Source: Bacteroidales bacterium (lineage in GTDB: Bacteria > Bacteroidota > Bacteroidia > Bacteroidales > Bacteroidaceae). From it: a DNA stretch of 64,000 nucleotides. The notes under the pieces are model-generated. The model did not search any database. It was not told the DNA's origin and saw only the letters and a list, made by a program, of their open reading frames with translations. The number at the start of each line of letters is the position of its first letter. Within the stretch, counting starts at the first letter, position 1. Both the position numbers and the translations under genes were made by a program. The stretch spans positions 1 to 64,000 of the forward strand of contig SFKY01000007.1 in assembly GCA_004554665.1 (NCBI GenBank), in the 5' to 3' direction. Shown piece after piece: positions 16,919 through 24,629 of the stretch.

Positions 16919-18333
16919 GAATCTTTAGACTGAAACCCGAAGAGCGGTGGCTGGCTTTGGCTGCCCTGTTGGTGGTGCTGACGCTCAATGGGCTGGTCAT
17001 TGCCCAATACTACGACCAGCTTACGCCACTTGCTGACGATTATCACTCGCTTGCCCGCGATGTCTTTCATATCTCGGGCTTCGATGCGTGGAGCTATTCG
17101 ATTGTGTCGCGCTGGAATGGGCCGGAGTACAACATTTACCGGCATCCCCTGCTCGCCGTATTCATGTATGTGCCGTATCTCATCAATCAGTTGCTTATCG
17201 CCATCACGGGTATCAACTGCGCCATCTTTGTGGTGGGTGCCATTGAGGTGTTTTGTGGCTTTTACGCCATCATCTTTTTCTATCGCGTGTTGCATGAGGT
17301 GATGGAACTGCGGGCGACCGATGCCTACCTGCTCACTGCCCTCTTCTTCTCCTTCGGCTACATGATGCTCACGGTGATGGTGCCCGACCACTTCAACCTC
17401 ACCCTCTGCATGATGATGATTACCCTCTACATCGCGGGAAGAAGACTCAAGAACCGCCATCTGATGAAGATATGGCAGACGGTGTTGCTCTTTTTCTTCA
17501 CAGCGGGTGTCTCCCTCAACAACGGAATCAAGATTTTCCTCGCCGTGCTGTTCACCAACGGACGCAAGATGTTTCGCCCGCGCTTCATGCTGCTGGCTGT
17601 CCTCCTGCCGTCGGCCTTGATATGGGGCATCGCCGTCGCCGAGTTCCAGACATGGGCCGCCCCGATGGAGAAGGTGGCCAAGGAGCGGCAGAAGGCCAAG
17701 GAGCAGCAGCTGAGAGACAGCCTCTTCCAGGTGTGTGCCGACTCGCTGCACAGCCAAGACACCGCTCTCATACGTCGGTGTGTCAAACAGCGGGTACAGA
17801 GGATGGCGGTGGAGAAATACCGGCGCAACCATGCCAACCCGAAGATAGGCGACCCCATGTCGAAGAAAGGCTTTATGGCGTGGACCGATGCCACGACCGA
17901 CCGATGGGACAGCATGGTCGAGAATCTCTTTGGCGAGTCCATCCAGTTGCACCGTGCCTGTCTGCTCCAAGACATCCTCAAAGACAACCGGCCGATGATA
18001 ATACCCTACGAGCTGGACTATTATTACTGGATCGAGGCGCTGATAGCAGCACTCTTTGTGGCCGGCATCTGGTGCGGGCGTCGCAGCAAGTTCTTCTGGC
18101 TGGTGTTCTCCTGGTTCGTCTTCGACATGCTCATCCATGTGGTCTTGGGCTTCGGCATCAACGAGGTCTACATCATGACTGCCCAGTGGGCCTTTGTCAT
18201 CCCCATCGCCATCGCCTGCCTGTTCCACCGGTCGTCCTCATGGCTGTTGTGGGTATTGCGTGCCATCGTGTTGACCCTCATGCTCTATCTGGCCACCTAT
18301 AATGGCACGCTGATTGTAAACTATTTGACATAA
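16912..18333 (+). CDS. Polytopic membrane protein, LADDY family, copy 2 (possible GT-C glycosyltransferase)
   Basis: 473 aa paralog of the gene before it, overlapping it by seven bases. Shared landmarks are TPLADDYHSLA (Asp42-Asp43), NIYRHPLLAVFMYVPYLIN, VSLNNGIKIFLAVLFTNGRK, FGESIQLH, IWCGRRSKFFWL and GFGINEVYIMTAQWAFVIPIA. The connecting loop (about residues 250-320) is charged and differs from copy 1. The pair looks like an old tandem duplication with divergence, as seen among Emb-type arabinosyltransferases. No function is established here. Confidence 0.7.
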   Translation: MLRIFRLKPEERWLALAALLVVLTLNGLVIAQYYDQLTPLADDYHSLARDVFHISGFDAWSYSIVSRWNGPEYNIYRHPLLAVFMYVPYLINQLLIAITGINCAIFVVGAIEVFCGFYAIIFFYRVLHEVMELRATDAYLLTALFFSFGYMMLTVMVPDHFNLTLCMMMITLYIAGRRLKNRHLMKIWQTVLLFFFTAGVSLNNGIKIFLAVLFTNGRKMFRPRFMLLAVLLPSALIWGIAVAEFQTWAAPMEKVAKERQKAKEQQLRDSLFQVCADSLHSQDTALIRRCVKQRVQRMAVEKYRRNHANPKIGDPMSKKGFMAWTDATTDRWDSMVENLFGESIQLHRACLLQDILKDNRPMIIPYELDYYYWIEALIAALFVAGIWCGRRSKFFWLVFSWFVFDMLIHVVLGFGINEVYIMTAQWAFVIPIAIACLFHRSSSWLLWVLRAIVLTLMLYLATYNGTLIVNYLT

Positions 18334-18357
18334 CAGGATTCACAAATACAAGAACAA

Positions 18358-18981
18358 ATGAAAGTATTACTGGTAAATGGAAGTCCCCGACGCGAGGGAA
18401 ACACTTTCACCGCCCTGACCGAAGTGGCCAAGACGCTTGGCGAACAGGGCATCGAGACTGAGATTGTACATATTGGCAACCGTCCCGTCAGGGGATGTAT
18501 CGGCTGCGGCAAGTGCCGCACCGACAATCCCGGCCGTTGCGTCTTCGATGATGATGTCTGCAACGCGATCTCAGCCAAACTGGCCGATGCCGACGGCTTC
18601 GTCTTCGGCTCTCCCGTCTTTTACGGCCAGCCCAATGGTGCTTTGCTCGCCGTGGTACAGCGTTTGCTCTTCAGCAACGGCCAGCAGATGCGCTTCAAGC
18701 CCGTTGCCAATGTTGCCGTGTGCCGCAGGGGTGGTGCCACGGCCGCTTTCCAGACCATGAACATGGCCTTCGAGATGATGAATATGCCCATCGTCACCTC
18801 GCAGTATTGGAATATAGCCTACGGGCGCAATCCCGGTGAGGCTGCCGACGATGCCGAGGGTATGCAGACCATGCGCACGTTGGCACGCAACATGGCTTGG
18901 TTGCTCAGCAAACTGCGTGCGGAGGGTGAGGACGGCCGTCCCGAACTGGAGGCATGGACACCTACCAGCTTTATACGTTGA
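18358..18981 (+). CDS. Flavodoxin-fold NAD(P)H oxidoreductase, iron-sulfur flavoprotein-like
   Basis: 207 aa FMN reductase-type protein. The phosphate-binding loop is NGSPRREGNTFTA near residue 7. It is followed by RGCIGCGKCRTDNPGRCVF, a compact C-x2-C-x2-C-x7-C cluster close to the cluster-binding motif of archaeal-type iron-sulfur flavoproteins. FGSPVFYGQPNGALLAVVQR and VCRRGGATAAFQTMNM are typical of the family. It follows the envelope genes by 24 bp, but its link to them is unclear. The electron acceptor is unknown. Confidence 0.82.
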   Translation: MKVLLVNGSPRREGNTFTALTEVAKTLGEQGIETEIVHIGNRPVRGCIGCGKCRTDNPGRCVFDDDVCNAISAKLADADGFVFGSPVFYGQPNGALLAVVQRLLFSNGQQMRFKPVANVAVCRRGGATAAFQTMNMAFEMMNMPIVTSQYWNIAYGRNPGEAADDAEGMQTMRTLARNMAWLLSKLRAEGEDGRPELEAWTPTSFIR

Positions 18982-19007
18982 CGGGCGCGCCGGCGGTATA
19001 ACAGATA

Positions 19008-19096
19008 GCTAACCCAAATGCCACCTTTGCGTGGCTAATCATGGCGTTTGCGGAAGCTAAAGGCCATGTTTAGCATGCGTAAAGGTGGCATTTGCG
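19008..19096. repeat. Interspersed modular repeat, copy C (four modules)
   Basis: This is the longest copy, lying between two convergent genes. The modules are CCAAATGCCACCTTTGCG, GCTAATCATGGCGTTTGCG, GCTAAAGGCCATGTTTAGC and CGTAAAGGTGGCATTTGCG, alternating in orientation. It is the only copy with four clear modules. Confidence 0.85.
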
Positions 19097-19109
19097 TGTG
19101 GTAAAGGTA

Positions 19110-20021
19110 TCAGGCACCAAAGTCTCCGCGTAAGGTACGCAGGAGCCGGCGGCGAACTTTGGCCCAGAACGAGTTGGTGCGGGCATAGTAGCGGGCAAAG
19201 GCACGCCGTGCTGCCTCGTTCTCCACCACCGGGGTGATGCGTGTCACGGGCAGAGGCTGCTGGTAGAGGAGCGAACTGTACAGTCCGCCGCCGCCACAGT
19301 GGGTTCCCGAACCGTCGAATCCCTCGTTCTGCACCAGAGAGCGTCCCACGTTGAGCGACAGGATACCTTTGAGGAAAAGCGAAGCGTTCCAGCGTATCGC
19401 CCACGAGTTGTTGCGCCCGGCTATCTGTCGGCGCAGCATGCGTGTGAAGGGATATTTGCCGCCAAAATCGAACCGTCGGGTGAGGTGGCGTGCCTCCAAC
19501 TGGTCCAGCAGAACCTGTCCGTCGGGACAGAAATGTTGCCATGCGCGCTGCCACGTGCCCCAACCCCAGCTGCCGGTAAACAGTATGAGGAAGGTATCGG
19601 GCAGCGAGGGGTCTTGCGTGAAGTCGCAAGCCTGGATGTGGCCCACCTTGGGCTCGTCCTTGTACACCTCCAAAGCCTCATTCATAAACCGTAGGAAGTA
19701 GGGAGCCACCACCAGATCGTCCTCCAGCACAATCACCCGCCCGTAGGTGTCGGTGGCACGTGTCACACCGTCGATGATGTTGCGTGCCAAGCCCCAGTTC
19801 TTCTCGCGCAGGACGATTTCTACCTCGGCAAACCCCTTGATGCCATGGACCAAGCGGCGCACCTCGGCCACCAAGGGTTCGTCTGCTGCTGTTTTGGCGG
19901 CATCCGAGTAGACGATGAGCCGCGAACGGGCTGCCTCGGCGTTGCGGAGCAGCGACTCCAAAGCCCTGCGTGTGTGCGCCGGGCGGTTGTAGACGAAGAG
20001 CAGGATAGGAGATAGTGTCAT
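19110..20021 (-). CDS. Glycosyltransferase, GT-A fold (family 2-like)
   Basis: 303 aa cytoplasmic glycosyltransferase. It opens with SPILLFVYNRPAHTRRALESLL, the start of a nucleotide-diphospho-sugar-binding fold, and has a metal-binding VLEDDLVVAPYFLRFMNEAL (Glu100-Asp101-Asp102). GSWGWGTWQRAW is typical of sugar transferases that act on surface polysaccharides. It is the last gene of the minus-strand operon and overlaps the preceding gene by four bases. Donor and acceptor are not evident. Confidence 0.86.
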   Translation of the reverse strand: MTLSPILLFVYNRPAHTRRALESLLRNAEAARSRLIVYSDAAKTAADEPLVAEVRRLVHGIKGFAEVEIVLREKNWGLARNIIDGVTRATDTYGRVIVLEDDLVVAPYFLRFMNEALEVYKDEPKVGHIQACDFTQDPSLPDTFLILFTGSWGWGTWQRAWQHFCPDGQVLLDQLEARHLTRRFDFGGKYPFTRMLRRQIAGRNNSWAIRWNASLFLKGILSLNVGRSLVQNEGFDGSGTHCGGGGLYSSLLYQQPLPVTRITPVVENEAARRAFARYYARTNSFWAKVRRRLLRTLRGDFGA

Positions 20022-20911
20022 GGTCGGTAACGGTTAAGATCTACATGTTTTGAAAAATGCCGTGCCTGGGCAATCTCCCGGCTGCGCATCAGCAACCGGC
20101 CACCCATCTGCAGATAGTCGGATGCATCGCGTCCGCGCCCATGTAGCAGGGCTACAAGCGCTTTCTTGCCCACAGCCAGCACCCCGAGGGCAAAGGCGCG
20201 GGGCATGGTGTAACGTATGTTGGCATATTCGGAGAGGTGGTACACCCTTTCGGCACGCATGACCCGCTCTCGGGTCTGCTGTCTGAACTCCCTGTCGTGG
20301 CATCCGTACACGCCGGGCAGATAACCGGTGTACAGGCCGTGGTAACCCATGCGGTTGGCCATGTCCTTATCTTCTCCATAGTGGTAGAAGATAGGCTCAA
20401 AGAGACCTACCCGCCGTAATGCGCTCACGGGGATGTACCAGATGGCCGCGTCGACAAACGGCACGGTCACCACCTCTGCGGCTGGCTGCTGATTGAGGTC
20501 GCTGATACCGCTGTATGTGGCAAATCCCTGTTCCACCCTGTTGCCGCTTCCCGTGAGATGGATGGGGGAGAGGATGCCGTATTCAGGATGCCGGCTGCTG
20601 GCTTCGGCCAACTTGCCCAGCGCGTCGGGGGCAATCCAAGCGTCTTGGTTGAGCAGCAGCACCGCGTCGTAACCGTGCTCGATGGCATGGAGCATGCCGA
20701 TGTTGTTGGCGCGGCCGAATCCCAGGTTGCGATGGTTCTCCACCAGCATCACCTCGGGATAGTCCCGGCGGATGCGGGCCACCGTGTCGTCGGTCGAGGC
20801 ATTGTCGAGCACCATCACATCGGTGGGTGTTTGCGATTGGCGTAGCGACCCGAGGCAGCGGTCTATCCACGGGACAAAATTGTACGATACAATGATGGTC
20901 AGCAGTTTCAT
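20018..20911 (-). CDS. Glycosyltransferase family 2
   Basis: 297 aa GT2 enzyme. The start LLTIIVSYNFVPWIDRCLGSL is followed by VMVLDNASTDDTV, ENHRNLGFGRANNIG and LLLNQDAW (the DxD-equivalent, residues 89-92). This pattern is common in rhamnosyltransferase-like GT2 proteins. It overlaps the genes on both sides by four bases (ATGA), so the block is translationally coupled. Its specificity cannot be read. Confidence 0.88.
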   Translation of the reverse strand: MKLLTIIVSYNFVPWIDRCLGSLRQSQTPTDVMVLDNASTDDTVARIRRDYPEVMLVENHRNLGFGRANNIGMLHAIEHGYDAVLLLNQDAWIAPDALGKLAEASSRHPEYGILSPIHLTGSGNRVEQGFATYSGISDLNQQPAAEVVTVPFVDAAIWYIPVSALRRVGLFEPIFYHYGEDKDMANRMGYHGLYTGYLPGVYGCHDREFRQQTRERVMRAERVYHLSEYANIRYTMPRAFALGVLAVGKKALVALLHGRGRDASDYLQMGGRLLMRSREIAQARHFSKHVDLNRYRP

Positions 20912-21765
20912 ATAACGGTCTTTTTGACGATTTCGAGTGGGATATGGCCGATGCCTGCGGCCGCGGAAGAGAAGGTGCTGTATGCCGAGCCCAAGATGAG
21001 GCGTGTGCGAGACAGGGTAAACATCTCCACGGCTGCATCTTCCATGCCTTGCAGCGTCCGCCTGTCGGCGGGGCGTGGCGATGTGATGACCCGATGTGGG
21101 AAAGCGGCGGCTATGCGCTGTTTCTCTTCTTCGTTGTCGGTAGCGAGAAAGAAGCGGGTGCCCCCGGACTCTTGCCGCATGCGGGCGATGAAAGCCTCGG
21201 TGGGACTCTCGGCGATGCTCCGCTCGTTGTCTGTGCGGCGGATGTGTACGCCTACCACGTCGTCGCCGGCCTCTGCCACCGTGCGGTCTACCCGCTGCTG
21301 GAGCTGTGGAATCAGTCTGAAACGGTCGTAGGTACCCGTGGGAGGCTCATCGGCCATGAAGTAGACATGGCTCGACATCCAGGCTCGCTTGCCCGTGGCC
21401 CATTCCACAAAATCGAAGTGCGTACGCATACCCTGCGTGCATGCCTGCTCGTCCATTCTGCCCTCGTAGAGCAACCGTTGGGCGCAGAGCGGCACATAGA
21501 GGTTGCGGCGGCGCGGCCGGTCGTGCAGGAGCAGGTCGGTGAGGGTAGCCTCGCGCAGCGTGGCATCCGGCTCATCGAGAGGCTGGAACAGCTGGTCGAA
21601 ACGGCATCCCAATCCGCCATCCCTGAACCAGATGATCTCCGCACGACTGTGGCATTGCCGGGCCAGCGTGATGGCAGCCGATAGGGCCTTCATTCGGTTT
21701 CCCATGCCTCCGGCAGGCACAAACGTGAGGGTCGGGGTGGTTTTCGCTGTAGGTTGGTTGGTCAT
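20908..21765 (-). CDS. Fucosyltransferase-like protein (HxRRxD type)
   Basis: 285 aa protein in a glycosyltransferase operon. PAGGMGNRMKALSAAITLAR (residues 17-36) and VVGVHIRRTDN (His174, Arg176, Arg177, Asp179) resemble the GDP-fucose-binding parts of the GT11, GT23 and GT65 group, including NodZ. The end region YSTFSSAAAGIG matches the third conserved block of those enzymes. The family is divergent, so fucose as donor is inference. It sits 12 bp after the upstream GT2 gene. Confidence 0.72.
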   Translation of the reverse strand: MTNQPTAKTTPTLTFVPAGGMGNRMKALSAAITLARQCHSRAEIIWFRDGGLGCRFDQLFQPLDEPDATLREATLTDLLLHDRPRRRNLYVPLCAQRLLYEGRMDEQACTQGMRTHFDFVEWATGKRAWMSSHVYFMADEPPTGTYDRFRLIPQLQQRVDRTVAEAGDDVVGVHIRRTDNERSIAESPTEAFIARMRQESGGTRFFLATDNEEEKQRIAAAFPHRVITSPRPADRRTLQGMEDAAVEMFTLSRTRLILGSAYSTFSSAAAGIGHIPLEIVKKTVI

Positions 21766-21777
21766 TTCTTTTACCTG

Positions 21778-22809
21778 TTAGGGTTTGTTCATCTTGCAGT
21801 CTTGTGCTTTCCCTTTGACATGAGGCAGGGCCATCCACTTAGACACCCTTCTCCGGCAGGCTGTGAGCATCCTGCGCAGGGCGTTCGGGCGGCGTGCCGC
21901 CACGGCCAGGCTCCTGCGCTCGCGGGCCAAGTCGTCTGGAGTCCAGTCGGGGCGGTAGAGAGTCACCTGTTGCCAGCACTCCTTGGCCTTGTCGGCCATG
22001 TCTTGTGCCTCGTAATAGAACGCCATGTCGATGCGGTTGCGGGCGTTGGCCGTCTGCAGGGTACGGCACACCTCCGGGTTTCTGTCTTGGAAGTAGGCGA
22101 TGAGCAAGTCGCGGTTTTTCAGCGATATCATGGCCCGTTTGGCCTTGTCGCCTCCGGTCCAGATACTCGTCTCCAGTTTGCGGTAGACGGCCATGATGCG
22201 GCGCATGTAGTAGATGTCCCCATGCTCTGCACACAAGATGTGCATCACCAGATCGTAGCTTGTCACCTGGTCCATCCATGCCGGGAGGAAGTCTGCGACG
22301 GCATGTCGGTAGCACACCGATACATTGGTGATGGGATTGCACAGCGACAGGTCGGCCAGTGTCACCGTGCGCCGTGCCGGACCGCCCGACAGGCTCTTGC
22401 TTCCATCGGCCTGATAGTAGTTGATGACACGGTGGAAACAGGCGGAGTAGTCGGGATGCGTGTCAAGGAAGTCGACCTGAATCTGCAGTTTGTGACGGTC
22501 GGTCCAGAAATCATCGGCCTCGCAAATGGCGATGTATTCGCCCCGCGCTGCCTGGTATGTACGCACAAAGTTGGCGGCCAATCCCACATTGCTGTCACCC
22601 CTGATGACGCGGATGCGGTCGGGATAGCGCTGCTGCCACCACAGACAGCGGTCGGCGGTGTCGTCGGTACTGGCATCGTCAGACACAATCAGTTCGAAGT
22701 CGAAGGTCGTATCCTGCAGCACCACACTGCGTATGGCCTCGTCTATGTAGGGTCTCTGGTTGTAGGCGAGCATCAGCACGCTCGCTTTGATGGGATATAC
22801 TTTTTTCAT
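21778..22809 (-). CDS. Glycosyltransferase family 2
   Basis: 343 aa GT2 enzyme. It begins KASVLMLAYNQRPYIDEAIRSVV, then LIVSDDASTDDTADRC, and carries the acidic metal site AICEADDFW (residues 97-102). The C-terminal part (about 200-343) is helical and probably binds the acceptor or the membrane. It overlaps the flippase gene by four bases. It is likely the second gene of the surface-polysaccharide operon. Confidence 0.88.
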   Translation of the reverse strand: MKKVYPIKASVLMLAYNQRPYIDEAIRSVVLQDTTFDFELIVSDDASTDDTADRCLWWQQRYPDRIRVIRGDSNVGLAANFVRTYQAARGEYIAICEADDFWTDRHKLQIQVDFLDTHPDYSACFHRVINYYQADGSKSLSGGPARRTVTLADLSLCNPITNVSVCYRHAVADFLPAWMDQVTSYDLVMHILCAEHGDIYYMRRIMAVYRKLETSIWTGGDKAKRAMISLKNRDLLIAYFQDRNPEVCRTLQTANARNRIDMAFYYEAQDMADKAKECWQQVTLYRPDWTPDDLARERRSLAVAARRPNALRRMLTACRRRVSKWMALPHVKGKAQDCKMNKP

Positions 22810-24239
22810 TGTTTTTTACTCAATAGTTGTAGGGCCTCTCTCAACAGTTTGCTGCCTGCGACATAAGCCAGTGCCACATATACCGCCACGCCTGTTACCA
22901 CCTGTGTGGCCAACAAGGGCAGCGGGGCGCTGATGAGCCATGACAGCGCGTAGACGGCTATGCCCATGACAGCCGCCAGCACCACGTAGGGGAGCGTGTC
23001 CTTGGCCTGGTCCAAGAACCTATAGCCTGTGTACTGCTGGGTGTAGCCCATGTTGACTAAGTGCAGCAATACCCTTACGGCCATCAGTCCACCCACCATC
23101 GCCAGCACACTCTGCTGCCAAAGCAGGCCGATGGCGGCTGCGGTGAACGCAATCTTGTACAGCTCGATCTTGAAGATGCCGGCCGAGTGGCCGCTCACCT
23201 TGATAAAGTTGTTGTTGATGGCTGTCAGGACCGTAAAACAACCTCCTAAGCAGAGCAGTTGGAAGTAAGGCACGGCATCCCACCACGCTTCCTTGAACAG
23301 CAACCTGAAGAGCGACGGCGCCACCACCATGCCTCCCACCATCATCGGGAAGGTGAGGAAGGCCGTGAAGCGTATCGACTTGCGGTAGGCGTTGATGAGC
23401 CGGGGGCGGTCTTGCTGGATATGACTGAAGATGGGGTAAGTGGCATTCTGTATGCTGCCATAGACCAGACTGACGATGGGGTCGCAGATCTTGTTGCCCT
23501 GTGTGAAGAGTCCCAGTTCGCGTTTGGGATAGAGCTGGGGTATGACGAGCGAGTAGATGTTGATGAAACACGTGTTGATGAGGCCCGACAGCAACAGCAT
23601 GGACGAGAATCCGAAGAGCCCCCGAAGCCTTGCGATGCTGAATCGGCAGCAAGGCCGCCATCTGCTGGTGCACCATAGCAGTACACTCTTGACGGCGGCC
23701 AGCGTCACGGGCTGCCATGCCAGTGTCCACACGCCCCATCCGGCCACGGCCATGCCCACGGCTCCCGCGGCCGATACCGCCATTGCCGCCAGGTTGATCT
23801 TGGCCAGTTGGCGAAAGCGTATCTGCTTGTTGAGCAGGGTGGTCTGGATGAGCATTGAGGCATTGATGGGCAGCACCAAGAATGCCACCGCCCCGATGGC
23901 CGTCAGCCGGGACTCGTCGAAATAGCCGACGATGAGCGGCGAAACGGCCATCAGTACGCCGTAAAGCAGCACACTCATAACCAGATTGAACCAAAAGACG
24001 GTGGAGAAGTCGAGGTCATCGGCATCGTGCTTCTGTATCAGTGCCGCTCCGAAGCCACTCTCGATGATGAGGTTGCCCACAGCGGTAAAAATGGCCAGCA
24101 TAGCCACGAGCGCATAGTCTTCGGGAAACAGGATGTTGGCCACCACGATGACCACGGCAAACTGCAGCACTTGTTGGCCGAACCTGTCGACCAAATTCCA
24201 TATCAGTGCGCCTATTGTCTTATGCTTCAGATTTTCCAC
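22806..24239 (-). CDS. Wzx-type polysaccharide flippase
   Basis: Polytopic protein of about 477 aa with some twelve membrane segments, belonging to the MOP superfamily of lipid-linked oligosaccharide exporters. It opens with LKHKTIGALIWNLVDRFGQQVLQF, and FPEDYALVAMLAIFTAVGNLIIESGFGAALIQ is the family pattern. The best start is GTG at 24239. The open frame continues upstream to 24353, but that stretch carries a duplicated promoter element and repeats rather than coding sequence. It is the first gene of the operon, so the four downstream transferases probably build the repeat unit it exports. Confidence 0.88.
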   Translation of the reverse strand: MENLKHKTIGALIWNLVDRFGQQVLQFAVVIVVANILFPEDYALVAMLAIFTAVGNLIIESGFGAALIQKHDADDLDFSTVFWFNLVMSVLLYGVLMAVSPLIVGYFDESRLTAIGAVAFLVLPINASMLIQTTLLNKQIRFRQLAKINLAAMAVSAAGAVGMAVAGWGVWTLAWQPVTLAAVKSVLLWCTSRWRPCCRFSIARLRGLFGFSSMLLLSGLINTCFINIYSLVIPQLYPKRELGLFTQGNKICDPIVSLVYGSIQNATYPIFSHIQQDRPRLINAYRKSIRFTAFLTFPMMVGGMVVAPSLFRLLFKEAWWDAVPYFQLLCLGGCFTVLTAINNNFIKVSGHSAGIFKIELYKIAFTAAAIGLLWQQSVLAMVGGLMAVRVLLHLVNMGYTQQYTGYRFLDQAKDTLPYVVLAAVMGIAVYALSWLISAPLPLLATQVVTGVAVYVALAYVAGSKLLREALQLLSKKQ

Positions 24240-24251
24240 TGTGTCTTTTTG

Positions 24252-24284
24252 TCTTATGCAAAGATAGTGCCAACCGAGCGGAAT
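24252..24284 (-). repeat. Downstream copy of a 33-bp promoter duplication
   Basis: A 33-bp sequence here is identical to 24317-24349. On the minus strand it carries TATCTTTG (24259-24266), but the -33 position lacks TTTG, so this copy is probably a weak or dead promoter. It begins 13 bp before the flippase GTG. Confidence 0.8.
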
Positions 24285-24323
24285 AGAACTTGTTCTAATT
24301 TCTGAGGTGCAGCCTATCTTATG

Positions 24324-24354
24324 CAAAGATAGTGCCAACCGAGCGGAATGCAAA
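24324..24354 (-). promoter_or_regulatory. Promoter of the polysaccharide operon
   Basis: Minus-strand TTTG (24351-24354), a 19-bp spacer, then TATCTTTG (24324-24331): an exact fit to the Bacteroidota -33/-7 consensus. The -7 element and its downstream flank lie in a 33-bp direct repeat (24317-24349) copied 65 bp downstream. The predicted leader to the flippase GTG is about 80 nt. Confidence 0.8.
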
Positions 24355-24429
24355 ATAATTCAATTACATTTTTCGCTTTTTTTTCATCCGTCGCTCGTTT
24401 GGCTTGGTGCCGTGAGGACAAAAGCGGAT

Positions 24430-24492
24430 CGTAAATGCCACCTTTAGCGCGCTAATCATGGCATTTACGGGAGCTAAATGCCGCATTTGGCT
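24430..24492. repeat. Interspersed modular repeat, copy D
   Basis: Three modules: GTAAATGCCACCTTTAGCG, GCTAATCATGGCATTTACG and GCTAAATGCCGCATTTGGC. It lies between the divergent flippase and peptidase genes. A loose half-module, ATGGCATTTAC, follows at 24515-24525. Confidence 0.88.
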
Positions 24493-24589
24493 CCAACAAG
24501 CGTTGTCAAAGTGAATGGCATTTACAAAAAATTAGGGGTATGGTGATTTTTTTCACACTAAAAATGGTGGTGATACAATCGGGTTTTCG

Positions 24590-24597
24590 TATCTTTG
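24590..24597 (+). promoter_or_regulatory. Promoter -7 element for the C10 peptidase gene
   Basis: TATCTTTG matches the consensus exactly and lies 32 bp before the ATG at 24630. No TTTG is present at -33. It supports 24630 over the longer open frame from 24540. Confidence 0.55.
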
Positions 24598-24629
24598 TAG
24601 CATCAAAACAACTACTACAACATAGTATC

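Noticed and set aside
23020..23994. 324-codon minus-strand frame inside the flippase gene
   Set aside because: It is fully contained in another frame of a clear Wzx-type protein and has low-complexity His/Arg/Gln composition typical of GC-rich shadow frames.
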